A program made the position numbers and the translations under genes. 42,187 nt of DNA from an uncultured Ruminococcus sp. (GTDB taxonomy: Bacteria; Bacillota; Clostridia; Oscillospirales; Acutalibacteraceae). The DNA lies in contig CADCHW010000012.1 of NCBI GenBank assembly GCA_902801245.1, positions 9,772-51,958 of the forward strand, given 5' to 3'. Of the stretch, positions 33,051 through 40,965 are shown in pieces. The notes under the pieces were generated by a model. It was not told the DNA's origin and did no database searches. It saw only the letters and a program-made list of their open reading frames with translations. Positions within the stretch are counted from its first letter, which is position 1. The number at the start of each line of letters is the position of its first letter.

Positions 33051-34322
33051 TTAATCAACAAAATCAAACTCAAAATCATAAATCGAAACCGTATCGCCCT
33101 CTTGAACACCTGCGTCATAAAGTGCGTCGATAACTCCTGCATTAAGAAGCACTCTCTGGAAATACTGCAAGGATTCATAATCATCAAAATTTACGGAATT
33201 CATAATTCTGATAAGCCACTCACCCTCAACGAAGTAAACACCGTCATGATTTGTTATCTTAACTTCGTTTCTCTTAGACTTGTCAACCTCAACAATCGGC
33301 AAAGGCTCTGCCTCAAAGCGTGAAATCGGCGGAAGCTTTGAAAGCTCCTCACGAATACAATTCAACAGAGGGTCAACATCATAGCGGATAGCCGCCATAA
33401 TCGGGAAGAATTTATAACCCTGTTCTTCAACGAAGTTCTTAAAATCTTCAATCTGTTCGTCGGTCGCAAGATCGCATTTATTTCCTGCAACAATCATCGG
33501 ACGTTTTGCAAGTTCTGGATTGAACTTTTCAAGCTCGGAGTTAATGGTTTTAAAATCCTCTTTTGGATCTCTGCCCTCACTGCCTGCGATATCGACAATA
33601 TGAACAAGCATTCTGCAACGTTCAACGTGACGGAGAAACTGATGTCCCAGACCGACACCCTCCCAAGCACCTTCGATAAGACCGGGGATATCCGCCATAA
33701 CAAACGATTCGCCCTCACCAAGACGAACCACACCGAGAACAGGTGTAATTGTAGTGAAGTGATAATTTGCGATAATGGGTTTTGCCTCACTGACTACCGA
33801 AACAAGCGTACTTTTACCAACATTCGGATAACCCACCAGACCAACGTCCGCCAACAATTTCAATTCAAGCTGAACATCGAACTGTTCGCCGGGCATACCG
33901 GGTTTAGCGAAACGGGGAGTTTGTCTTGTCGGGGTAGCGAAGTGGATATTTCCCCAGCCGCCCTTGCCGCCGTGTGCAACGACAACAGGCTCGTTTGAAG
34001 AGATATCCGCAAGAATTCTTCCTGTTTCGGCATCTTTTATTACAGTACCTCTCGGCACACGGATAACAAGGTCATCGGCTTTTTTGCCGTTACATCTGCC
34101 CCCTCTGCCGTTTTCGCCTTTAGGAGCAGCATATTTTCTTTTATAGCGGAAATCGGCTAAAGTACTTAAGTTATCGTCCGCTTTAAAGACGATATTTCCG
34201 CCACGTCCGCCGTCGCCGCCGTCCGGACCGCCCGAAGCGACATATTTCTCACGATGAAAAGCGACACTTCCGTCGCCGCCGTCACCGGCTTTAATTTTAA
34301 TTTTTGCAACATCTACAAACAC
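33051..34322 (-). CDS. obg: Obg/CgtA GTPase
   Basis: 423 residues from GTG 34322, giving the usual start (M)FVDVAKIKIKAGDGGDG; a GTG nine nt further out overlaps the ribosome site. Three domains: the Gly-rich Obg fold (1-158), the G domain with G1 GYPNVGKST, G3 DIPGLIEGA and G4 GNKCDL, and a C-terminal OCT domain (FVEGEWLIRIMNSVNFDDYESLQYFQRVL). It acts in 50S subunit assembly and stringent/sporulation control. It follows the ribosomal genes rplU-prp-rpmA, as in other Firmicutes, but two unrelated small genes intervene. Confidence 0.95.
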   Translation of the reverse strand: MFVDVAKIKIKAGDGGDGSVAFHREKYVASGGPDGGDGGRGGNIVFKADDNLSTLADFRYKRKYAAPKGENGRGGRCNGKKADDLVIRVPRGTVIKDAETGRILADISSNEPVVVAHGGKGGWGNIHFATPTRQTPRFAKPGMPGEQFDVQLELKLLADVGLVGYPNVGKSTLVSVVSEAKPIIANYHFTTITPVLGVVRLGEGESFVMADIPGLIEGAWEGVGLGHQFLRHVERCRMLVHIVDIAGSEGRDPKEDFKTINSELEKFNPELAKRPMIVAGNKCDLATDEQIEDFKNFVEEQGYKFFPIMAAIRYDVDPLLNCIREELSKLPPISRFEAEPLPIVEVDKSKRNEVKITNHDGVYFVEGEWLIRIMNSVNFDDYESLQYFQRVLLNAGVIDALYDAGVQEGDTVSIYDFEFDFVD

Positions 34323-34344
34323 ACTAAACACTTCCTTTTCTTTT

Positions 34345-34716
34345 TTAATAAAAATAATGTATAATATGATTAGGGTTTAGAAATTCAGTCTGTTTTCTGT
34401 CTGTAAGTCTTACCGCCTTACTCTCACCGTTTGCCCAATGAACAATATCAGATACGAATTTCGGAGTAATGCACTCTGTCATATCGCACGGCAAAAAATA
34501 TCTTCCGCTGCAATGATTTTCACTGCCCTGAAAAATTCTGCCCTCACAGATGACATAATTTGCCCCCACCGGATAGATAAGATTAAATTTCTTATCCTCC
34601 GAATAAATTCTTAAAAGCATAAATAACTCGCCAAACTCCTTATCTTTTGCAACGTACCAAAAATATTGTTTACTGTTACAAATTATCTTTCGTTTTCCCT
34701 TTTTGCAAACCGCCAT
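34345..34716 (-). CDS. protein of unknown function, paralogue of the next gene upstream
   Basis: 123 residues. It shares with the protein at 34732-35100 the start MAV-KKG-RKI, Y-WYVA, the core SEDKK...YP...NY(V/I), the segment G-IFQG and ITPKFVSDI--WA. Probably cytosolic, beta then alpha. No family recognised. The C-terminal ~25 residues differ. It lies 15 bp after its paralogue and 22 bp before obg. Confidence 0.75.
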   Translation of the reverse strand: MAVCKKGKRKIICNSKQYFWYVAKDKEFGELFMLLRIYSEDKKFNLIYPVGANYVICEGRIFQGSENHCSGRYFLPCDMTECITPKFVSDIVHWANGESKAVRLTDRKQTEFLNPNHIIHYFY

Positions 34717-34731
34717 AAAAACATCTCATAT

Positions 34732-35100
34732 TCATAAACACACAGATTGATAATTTATACCGTATTTTGCATAGAGTTTACTGTTATTTACTGCCGATTC
34801 GGAATTGCTGTCACTTGTCGCCCAAGCAATAATATCCGATACAAATTTTGGAGTTATATATTCGGGCGGTTCGGTCGGCAGCATATAATAATGATATTGT
34901 CTATCGGTATTTTTGCCTTGAAAGATATGTCCCAGACTTACGATATAATTTGTTTCAAGAGGATAGCAAAGAACAAGCTTTTTATCCTCCGATATGATAT
35001 GAAGAATCATATACGGACTTTCGTAATCCAAAGCAACATACCAAACGTAATTTTTGTCATTGCAAACTATCTTACGTCTGCCCTTTTTGCGAACTGCCAT
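34732..35100 (-). CDS. protein of unknown function, first of a tandem paralogous pair
   Basis: 122 residues, about 40% identical by eye to the neighbour at 34345-34716 (same start MAVRKKGRRKI, SEDKK, HIFQGK, EYITPKFVSDIIAWA). The very basic N-terminal 11 residues could bind nucleic acid, but this is a guess. ATG at 35100 with GGGGAGG nine nt upstream. A terminator-like hairpin at 35157-35185 separates it from rpmA, so the pair may be transcribed separately or by read-through. Confidence 0.75.
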   Translation of the reverse strand: MAVRKKGRRKIVCNDKNYVWYVALDYESPYMILHIISEDKKLVLCYPLETNYIVSLGHIFQGKNTDRQYHYYMLPTEPPEYITPKFVSDIIAWATSDSNSESAVNNSKLYAKYGINYQSVCL

Positions 35101-35156
35101 AAAACCAACCTCCCCAAAAAAATCACACTGTTTAAAAATTACATTATTCTTATAGC

Positions 35157-35185
35157 AAAAAGGAGCGATAACAAATACCGCCCCT
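35157..35185 (-). terminator. intrinsic terminator after rpmA
   Basis: On the minus strand AGGGGCG pairs with CGCTCCT (one G-T pair), followed by TTTTT. It would limit read-through from the ribosomal genes into the paralogue pair and obg. Confidence 0.65.
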
Positions 35186-35228
35186 AATCATCTTTGTATA
35201 AGCTTTTTAAATATCAAAAAATCAAAGA

Positions 35229-35510
35229 TTACTGCTCAGGATAAACAGAAACCTTTTTACGGTCACGACCAAGACGCTCAAAACGTACAATGCCGTCAGC
35301 CTTAGCGAACAATGTATCGTCGGAGCCACGACCTACATTCTCACCCGGGTGAATGTGAGTTCCACGCTGCTTAACAAGAATGTTGCCTGCAAGAACAAAC
35401 TGACCGTCTGCACGCTTTACACCAAGACGCTTAGACTCTGAATCACGACCGTTCTTTGTAGAACCCATACCTTTTTTATGAGCAAAAAGCTGAATATTAA
35501 CCTTTAACAT
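35229..35510 (-). CDS. rpmA: 50S ribosomal protein L27, Prp-processed type
   Basis: 93 residues. The N-terminus [14 protein letters not shown] carries the Firmicutes extension that must be removed by the Prp protease after Phe9 to expose the mature A-H-K-K-G end that reaches the peptidyl-transferase centre. [17 protein letters not shown] and [16 protein letters not shown] are family hallmarks. ATG at 35510 after GGAGGTG. It directly follows prp by 4 bp, as expected. Confidence 0.97.
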   Translation of the reverse strand: MLKVNIQLFAHKKGMGSTKNGRDSESKRLGVKRADGQFVLAGNILVKQRGTHIHPGENVGRGSDDTLFAKADGIVRFERLGRDRKKVSVYPEQ

Positions 35511-35514
35511 ATCT

Positions 35515-35835
35515 TTACACCTCCGTATATTTTACGATAACAAAATTACTATACTGCTCTTCAAGAGAGAGCATATGCAGCTTCAAACCCTGCAAAATAT
35601 CTCTGCAAGCCGCTGCGTGCTTCGATAAAATTCTGAACACTGCGTCACCGTCCTCAACCTCAACATCTGCGTCAATGTGCATAATGTCGGTTACGGTATT
35701 TATAACCATATAGACAGCCGAACTTACTGCGGCACAAACTATATCCTCGCCCTCGTTCGCATAACCGCTGTGACCGTGAACGTGAAAGCCGAGCAAATCA
35801 CCGTTTTTTGCAGTGTAGAAATCAACCTCAGTCAT
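35515..35835 (-). CDS. prp: ribosomal-processing cysteine protease Prp
   Basis: 106 residues. [19 protein letters not shown] gives the catalytic dyad His22 and Cys34. It cleaves the L27 N-terminal extension before ribosome assembly. The start codon overlaps the rplU stop (TAATG), and rpmA follows 4 bp later, so substrate and protease are made from one transcript. Confidence 0.95.
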   Translation of the reverse strand: MTEVDFYTAKNGDLLGFHVHGHSGYANEGEDIVCAAVSSAVYMVINTVTDIMHIDADVEVEDGDAVFRILSKHAAACRDILQGLKLHMLSLEEQYSNFVIVKYTEV

Positions 35836-36146
35836 TACTCCACGTTTACCGTAACAATCTCAACCTTAGTATAAGGCTGTCTGTGACCGAGCTTTCTCTT
35901 CTCGCCCTTTTTCGGCTTGTAAGTAGAAACTGTGATTTTCTTGCCCTTGCCGTTCTTGAGAACCTTACCTGTTACGGAAGCCTTATCAACATACGGTGTA
36001 CCTGTGATGAACTCACCCTGTGTAGCTACTGCCACTACATTAAAGTTTACTGTTTCCTCAGCCTCAGCGTTAAGCTTTTCAACGAAGATAACGTTACCCT
36101 CTTCAACCTTGTACTGCTTACCGCCTGTTTCAATAATTGCGTACAT
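35835..36146 (-). CDS. rplU: 50S ribosomal protein L21
   Basis: 103 residues, full length. [20 protein letters not shown] at the start and [31 protein letters not shown] at the end are diagnostic. It binds 23S rRNA next to L20. ATG at 36146 with AGGTG seven nt upstream. First gene of the rplU-prp-rpmA transcript; the ~125-nt leader is a candidate L21 autoregulatory leader. Confidence 0.97.
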   Translation of the reverse strand: MYAIIETGGKQYKVEEGNVIFVEKLNAEAEETVNFNVVAVATQGEFITGTPYVDKASVTGKVLKNGKGKKITVSTYKPKKGEKRKLGHRQPYTKVEIVTVNVE

Positions 36147-36272
36147 TTGCAGACACCTGCACTTTCCTTTAAGACTCGCTATCAGCTATCAATTTCCGAT
36201 TTGTACTTTTCGGAAACGACCTTGTAGGCACAGACATTTTTCATTCTGTTTTAGTTACCTATGATAAGCGGC
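36147..36272 (-). promoter_or_regulatory. rplU 5' leader (candidate L21 ribosomal-protein leader)
   Basis: About 125 nt between the promoter and the rplU ATG. It holds TTTCCGA...TCGGAAA (hairpin TTTCCGA/TCGGAAA) and a CTGATAGC direct repeat. Firmicutes commonly have a structured L21 leader here; I cannot confirm the consensus by eye. Confidence 0.5.
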
Positions 36273-36278
36273 ATATTG

Positions 36279-36308
36279 ATTATAACATTAAATGTCAAGT
36301 GTTGTCAA
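36279..36308 (-). promoter_or_regulatory. promoter of rplU-prp-rpmA
   Basis: On the minus strand TTGACA, an 18-nt spacer, TATAAT. A second TTGACA lies inside the spacer. Confidence 0.85.
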
Positions 36309-36348
36309 GAAGTTTTTTAAATTACATAAAAAATTCATATCTATCCGA

Positions 36349-36566
36349 TTGCGAAGCTTGTTAAAGTTTGGTCAAGCTTTTTAAAGCTTGCGGGGTGCAG
36401 GGGCAGAGCCCCGCTCGCTGACGAAACAAATTATTGTAGAAAAATAAACTTCCCTCAGCGAAATTAAATAAACTCTGTTCAAGAAAACAACAAAAAATAC
36501 ACATCAAAAAAATATCTTTCGATACCAACCAAAACAGGCAACAGCGAAGCGAATTGCCGGTAGTAG
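36349..36566 (+). repeat. element B, copy 4 (about 218 bp)
   Basis: Same orientation as copy 2 and the closest to it, with TTAAAGTTTGGTCAAGCTTT, the GCGGGG...CCCCGC palindrome and CAACAGCGAAGCGAATTGCC. It lies between the rplU promoter and the ptuB stop, ending 9 bp from the latter. Confidence 0.9.
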
Positions 36567-36575
36567 AAAGATGAA

Positions 36576-37208
36576 TTAAAATTTTTTCAGCCGCTCCTCA
36601 AGCCGATATATTATATATCCGACATATGGTGTATCGTTATCGGCGGCTTTAAATCGGTTAATCTCTCTTTCTATGTATTCTTTTTTCCAAGCACCGTTTT
36701 TCTTTAAAGTCATTCTTTTAAGCAGACTGTCAAAAGCACTTTTTCTTTGATTTACCAAAGCCACGGTATTCAGATTCAAAATATTGTTGATATCATCGTC
36801 ATACTCGGGATTATCCGAACCCACGTTCCCCTTTTTATCATATCGGATTGTATTGATATGATTATCATTCAATGGGTCGATATGTAAAAGCTTATCGCCC
36901 TTTTTCACATCACAGGTCTGTTTATCGGGCGGCTCTCCTCTTGAAGCCGTGCAAACCGCAAATAGATTTTTATAATCCAGCGATTTGCTTATATCGCCGT
37001 GTACTCCGTTCCTCGGAACATAATGTTCAACAGTTGATTTTTTCATATCAATCCTGCACATACAGTAAACACAGCGTTTATTCTGTTCCTTAATCAAAAA
37101 CTCTTTAAGGCGGTCTTTTTCTTCACCCGATAATTCATCATAGGAGTTATGCTTTGATTTTGTATCGTGAAAAACTTTCGGAACATTTCCCTTGTTTATT
37201 TTAATCAA
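36576..37208 (-). CDS. ptuB: PtuB-like HNH endonuclease of a Septu defence pair
   Basis: 210 residues. The HNH zinc-finger nuclease core runs CVYC (46-49), STVEHYVPRN (58-67, His62 in the first strand), NLFAVC (81-86), then QTCDVKKGDK (97-106). This layout (C-x2-C, EH-P, C...C) is the TIGR02646/PtuB type. In Septu systems PtuB degrades nucleic acid when PtuA senses phage. The start is TTG at 37208, overlapping the ptuA stop as TTGA, with AAGGCGG about 10 nt upstream. No reverse transcriptase is near, so it is not a retron-borne pair. Confidence 0.8.
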   Translation of the reverse strand: MIKINKGNVPKVFHDTKSKHNSYDELSGEEKDRLKEFLIKEQNKRCVYCMCRIDMKKSTVEHYVPRNGVHGDISKSLDYKNLFAVCTASRGEPPDKQTCDVKKGDKLLHIDPLNDNHINTIRYDKKGNVGSDNPEYDDDINNILNLNTVALVNQRKSAFDSLLKRMTLKKNGAWKKEYIEREINRFKAADNDTPYVGYIIYRLEERLKKF

Positions 37209-38497
37209 AATTCATCAGCCGCCTTTTCAAAATCCAAAGCAACTCTTGCACTTACATATTCACTGTCGGATTCTCCAATAATTTCAGCCAATTTGTTTAA
37301 ACATTCCTCTGCTTTGATATAATTCTCGTCATTAAGATAATCGTAAAACTCGGAAAATAAATCCGCAACCTCATCGGGGCGTGACTTTACGTCCATAACC
37401 TCGGACAGCACCGAATTTGTATCTTTTCCGTAAATATTATCGTAACAGTACCATTCGTTGCGGTTAAGCATTATAATTTTCCCTCTTTTGACGGAGGCAA
37501 TAACGTTAGGCGAATGTGTAGTTACAATAAACTGTACTTTAGGGAAAATCGACATCAGACTTGAAATAATATTTCTCTGCCACCTCGGGTGCAAATGCTG
37601 GTCTATTTCATCTATAAGAACAATGCCCTCTGTTTTCTTTGTTACATCTTCAAGATACTGCGGATTTAATATTGCCATTCTGTAAGCAATATCAGCAGTT
37701 AAACTCAATGCACTTCTGAAACCGTCGCTGAGTTCACTGAAAAGCTGTATTCTTTTTTTGCCGTCACTATCAATATATGATATTTCAATTTCATCGCTCT
37801 TTATTCCGAATCTCACTTTAACATCATCGGCAGTGTAACAGCTGCCCTTAAAGCATTCTGCCATTGCCTGTTGAACTGCTTTCAGCTCGGGAATTTGCTC
37901 TCCGTCCTGAATCTCCTGAAAAGTCATTTTCTTAAGCCATCTTAACATTTGCTCTTTATCGATTTTAGAAGAAAGCTTCGAGGTATATCCCTGAAATCTG
38001 TTTGTAAACACAGAATTAATATCAGATTTTCTACTTTCTTCAACCAATCTGTCTGTACCGTAATGTGAAAGCAACGGCAAATCTATATTGTTATCACCGT
38101 GTCTGATTGCATTTTGAATTGACTTTGCTGCATTCTTTATTGAAACAGCTTCTCCGTAAGTTGTGCTTCCCGATTCTGTTTTCAGCTGTCTGCTCCATTT
38201 TAAGGTATTGCCGTTAAAGAAACCGGTACACGAAATACTAACGGGAAACTGCGGCTGTCTGTCAAGAGAATTATTGACTTCACAGGTTACAAAACGCACG
38301 TCTTTTTTATTTATTGATGTTGCCGTAATACTTTCAATCCCCAGAAAAAAACTTCCTATTCCAATTTTAACAGCGTCAAGAAGTGAAGATTTACCCATTC
38401 CGTTATTGCCGACAATTACATTCATCTGACTGTCAAAGGGGATATCAATGTTTTCAAAGCACCTGAAATTTTCTATCTTGATTTTCGATAAATACAT
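37205..38497 (-). CDS. ptuA: PtuA-like AAA/ABC ATPase of a Septu defence pair
   Basis: 430 residues from ATG 38497 with GAGG seven nt upstream. An SMC/RecF-like ATPase: IENFRCFENIDIPF start, Walker A GNNGMGKSS (30-38), ABC signature LSDGFRSALSL (256-266), Walker B GIVLIDEIDQHLHP (291-304) and H-loop TTHSPNV (326-332). It has no Toprim or nuclease domain, unlike OLD proteins. PtuA normally oligomerises, binds ATP and holds PtuB inactive until infection. The 4-bp overlap with ptuB supports a two-gene unit. Other AAA_21-HNH pairs exist, so the Septu label is inference from architecture. Confidence 0.8.
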   Translation of the reverse strand: MYLSKIKIENFRCFENIDIPFDSQMNVIVGNNGMGKSSLLDAVKIGIGSFFLGIESITATSINKKDVRFVTCEVNNSLDRQPQFPVSISCTGFFNGNTLKWSRQLKTESGSTTYGEAVSIKNAAKSIQNAIRHGDNNIDLPLLSHYGTDRLVEESRKSDINSVFTNRFQGYTSKLSSKIDKEQMLRWLKKMTFQEIQDGEQIPELKAVQQAMAECFKGSCYTADDVKVRFGIKSDEIEISYIDSDGKKRIQLFSELSDGFRSALSLTADIAYRMAILNPQYLEDVTKKTEGIVLIDEIDQHLHPRWQRNIISSLMSIFPKVQFIVTTHSPNVIASVKRGKIIMLNRNEWYCYDNIYGKDTNSVLSEVMDVKSRPDEVADLFSEFYDYLNDENYIKAEECLNKLAEIIGESDSEYVSARVALDFEKAADEF

Positions 38498-38515
38498 CAA
38501 ATAACCTCGCTTTCA

Positions 38516-39546
38516 TCACGACAACCTATTAACAAACTCCTCATACCCAAACGACTTTACAAGAATCTCCTCGCCGTCCGAATTTCTGTAAACAATATCG
38601 GGGAGCTTCATACCGTTGAAAGTATTCGTTTTAACCATAGTATACAAAGCCATATCCTCAAACGTGAGAATATCCCCCTCACAAAGCGGTTTATCGAAAG
38701 AATAATCTCCGATAACATCGCCTGCAAGACAAGTCGGACCTCCCAAACGGTAGGTATACTTTTTTTCGTCGGGTTTGCCCGAACCGGCAAGCGGCGGACG
38801 GTACGGCATTTCAATGACATCGGGAATATGACAAGCGGCGGAGCTGTCGAGAATTGCAATATCCATTCCGTTGTAAACAATTTCAAGAACACTTGTTTTC
38901 AAGAATCCTGCGTTCAGAACGACAGCCTCTCCCGGCTCTAGGTACACCCGAACATTATATTTATCCCGAAAATGCGTTATAACCCTTTTCAATCGTTCGA
39001 TATCATAATCTTCACGTGTAATATGATGACCTCCGCCAAAGTTCACCCATTTCATATTGTAAAGATACTTTCCGAATTTATCTTCAAAGGCTTTTGCTGT
39101 AGTTTCCAAATCGTCCGAGTTTTGTTCACAAAGCGTGTGAAAATGCAGACCGTCAAGCATAGGTATTATACTTTCGTCAAGCTGAGAAAGAGTACAGCCG
39201 AGCCGTGAACCCACCGCACAGGGGTCGTAAATTGCGTGACCCTCCTGCGTGGAGCATTCGGGATTTACTCTAAGACCTATCGACTTTCCGCATTCCTTTG
39301 CACGTTCGCCGTACTTTCTCACTTGATTAACGGAATTGAAAACTATATCGTCCGCATATTTAAGAATCTCCTCAAATTCATCTGCCCGATAAGCAGGCGA
39401 AAAAACGTGAGTTTCTCCGCCAAACTTCTCAGCACCCAATCTCGCTTCGTAAAGTCCGCTTGCCGTTGTACCGCTCAAATATCAAGATTTCTTATCAAAA
39501 GCTTTTCGTCCACCAGAAAATAAGGCGTTTTTATAATACTGTTCAT
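38516..39546 (-). pseudogene. nspC: carboxynorspermidine decarboxylase gene nspC with an internal deletion and frameshift
   Basis: ATG 39546 opens a frame with the NspC N-terminus (TPYFLVDEKLLIRNLDI), which stops after 23 codons at TGA 39477-39475. The rest of the protein resumes in another frame at 39478 (LSGTTASGLYEARLG...) and runs 319 codons to 38516. Intact homologues have about 30 residues between these parts, including the PLP-binding lysine. The rest is present: GGGHHIT, EPGEAVV, DSSAACHIPDV, GPTCLAGDV. Without the lysine no decarboxylase activity is expected. Stop and downstream TTG overlap as TTGA, so the large fragment could still be translated by re-initiation. Confidence 0.8.
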
Positions 39547-39552
39547 TTCAAA

Positions 39553-40812
39553 TCAATCCACCAATACAGGATTTTCGTCAATCTGCCACGGCAGACCGCA
39601 CTTGTTCAGCTGCTCCATATACGGGTCGGGGTCGAACTCCTCAACCGTGTAAACTCCCGGCTTGTTCCACTTGCCTGTTAAAAGCATCATTGCACCTATC
39701 ATTGCAGGCACACCCGTTGTATAAGAAATAGCCTGTGAACCGACTTCTCTGTAACACTCCTGATGGTCGCAGACATTGTAAATATAAGCTGTCTTTTCCT
39801 TGCCGTCCTTAACACCCGTAAAGATACAGCCGATATTCGTTTTTCCTACTGTGCGTGGTCCCAGAGTGGCAGGGTCGGGAAGCAACGCTTTCAAGAACTG
39901 AATAGGAACAATCTCGTGACCCTCAAACTCGATAGGCTCGGTTGAAAGCATACCCACATTTTCAAGACAATTCATATGTGTAAGATAACTTTGTCCGAAA
40001 GTCATAAAGAAACGTATACGCTTCACATCGGGAATATTCTTAGCCAAAGATTCAATCTCCTCGTGGTGCAGCAAGTACATATCCTTTTGACCTACTTGGT
40101 CGAAGTTATACTCTCTCTTAATGCTCATAGCAGGAATTTCAACCCAGTGACCGTTCTCCCAGTACGAACCCGGAGCAGAAACCTCTCTTAAGTTGATTTC
40201 GGGGTTAAAGTTTGTAGCGAACGGGTAGCCGTGGTCGCCGCCGTTGCAGTCGAGAATATCGATAGTATCTATTCTGTCAAACAAATGCTTCTGAGCATAC
40301 GCACAGTAAGCCTGTGTTACACCAGGGTCAAAACCCGAACCGAGAAGAGCTGTCAAGCCTGCCTTTTCAAACTTCTCCTTATATGCCCACTGCCAAGAGT
40401 AGTCGAAGTAAGCGGAGAAGCCCTCCTCTTTACATCTCTTTTCGTAGACAGCTTTCCATTCGGGGTCGGTGATATCCTCCGGCTCGTAGTTTGCGGTATC
40501 CATATAGTTTACCCCGCATTCAAGGCAAGCGTCCATAATAGTTAAATCCTGATACGGAAGAGCGATATTCATTACCAAATCGGGCTGTACCTTTTTGATA
40601 AGAGCGACAAGCTCCGAAACGTTATCAGCGTCAACCTGTTCCGTAGTAATTTTAGTTGCGGTTTTGCCCTCAAGCTTTTCTTTGAGAGCGTCGCACTTTG
40701 ACTTTGTACGGCTTGCAATGCACAGCTCCTCAAAAACGTCGCTGTGCTGACAGCACTTCTGAATTGCCACACTTGCGACACCGCCGCAGCCTATTACCAA
40801 TACTTTACTCAT
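39553..40812 (-). CDS. carboxynorspermidine/carboxyspermidine synthase (saccharopine-dehydrogenase-like)
   Basis: 419 residues. Rossmann N-terminus VLVIGCGGVASVAIQKC binds NADPH; IASRTKSKCDALKEKL sits at the second strand. The LYS1-type C-terminal domain includes GSGFDPGVTQAYCAYA, CNGGDHG and PAMIGAMMLLTGKW. It condenses aspartate semialdehyde with putrescine or diaminopropane, and NspC then decarboxylates the product to spermidine or norspermidine. ATG 40812 follows GGAGATG. It sits 6 bp before nspC in the usual order. A family A hairpin lies 24-70 nt upstream of the start. Confidence 0.92.
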   Translation of the reverse strand: MSKVLVIGCGGVASVAIQKCCQHSDVFEELCIASRTKSKCDALKEKLEGKTATKITTEQVDADNVSELVALIKKVQPDLVMNIALPYQDLTIMDACLECGVNYMDTANYEPEDITDPEWKAVYEKRCKEEGFSAYFDYSWQWAYKEKFEKAGLTALLGSGFDPGVTQAYCAYAQKHLFDRIDTIDILDCNGGDHGYPFATNFNPEINLREVSAPGSYWENGHWVEIPAMSIKREYNFDQVGQKDMYLLHHEEIESLAKNIPDVKRIRFFMTFGQSYLTHMNCLENVGMLSTEPIEFEGHEIVPIQFLKALLPDPATLGPRTVGKTNIGCIFTGVKDGKEKTAYIYNVCDHQECYREVGSQAISYTTGVPAMIGAMMLLTGKWNKPGVYTVEEFDPDPYMEQLNKCGLPWQIDENPVLVD

Positions 40813-40835
40813 AATAAAATCATCTCCATTTTTTT

Positions 40836-40884
40836 AATACGTGAAGATAGTCATTTTTATTCTAACTTCACGAACCCGACCGAT
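40836..40884 (-). repeat. hairpin family A, unit 8, upstream of the carboxynorspermidine synthase gene
   Basis: On the minus strand CGGTCGGGTTCGTGAAG, loop, GACTATCTTCACGTATT. CGTGAAG/CTTCACG form a 7-bp stem and GTTA/TGAC an inner one, separated by a 3-nt TAT bulge. Sense orientation; the arm is followed by A-rich sequence and the ribosome site. Confidence 0.85.
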
Positions 40885-40965
40885 AGTTTATTTTTATCGG
40901 GAGTTTCAACGTAAGTAATTTTATGCTCACAAGAAATATATACTGTTACAACAATTGCTAATCTA

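Noticed and set aside
36576-38497. Retron Ec78-type system
   Set aside because: The ATPase-HNH pair is right, but there is no reverse transcriptase in the neighbourhood.
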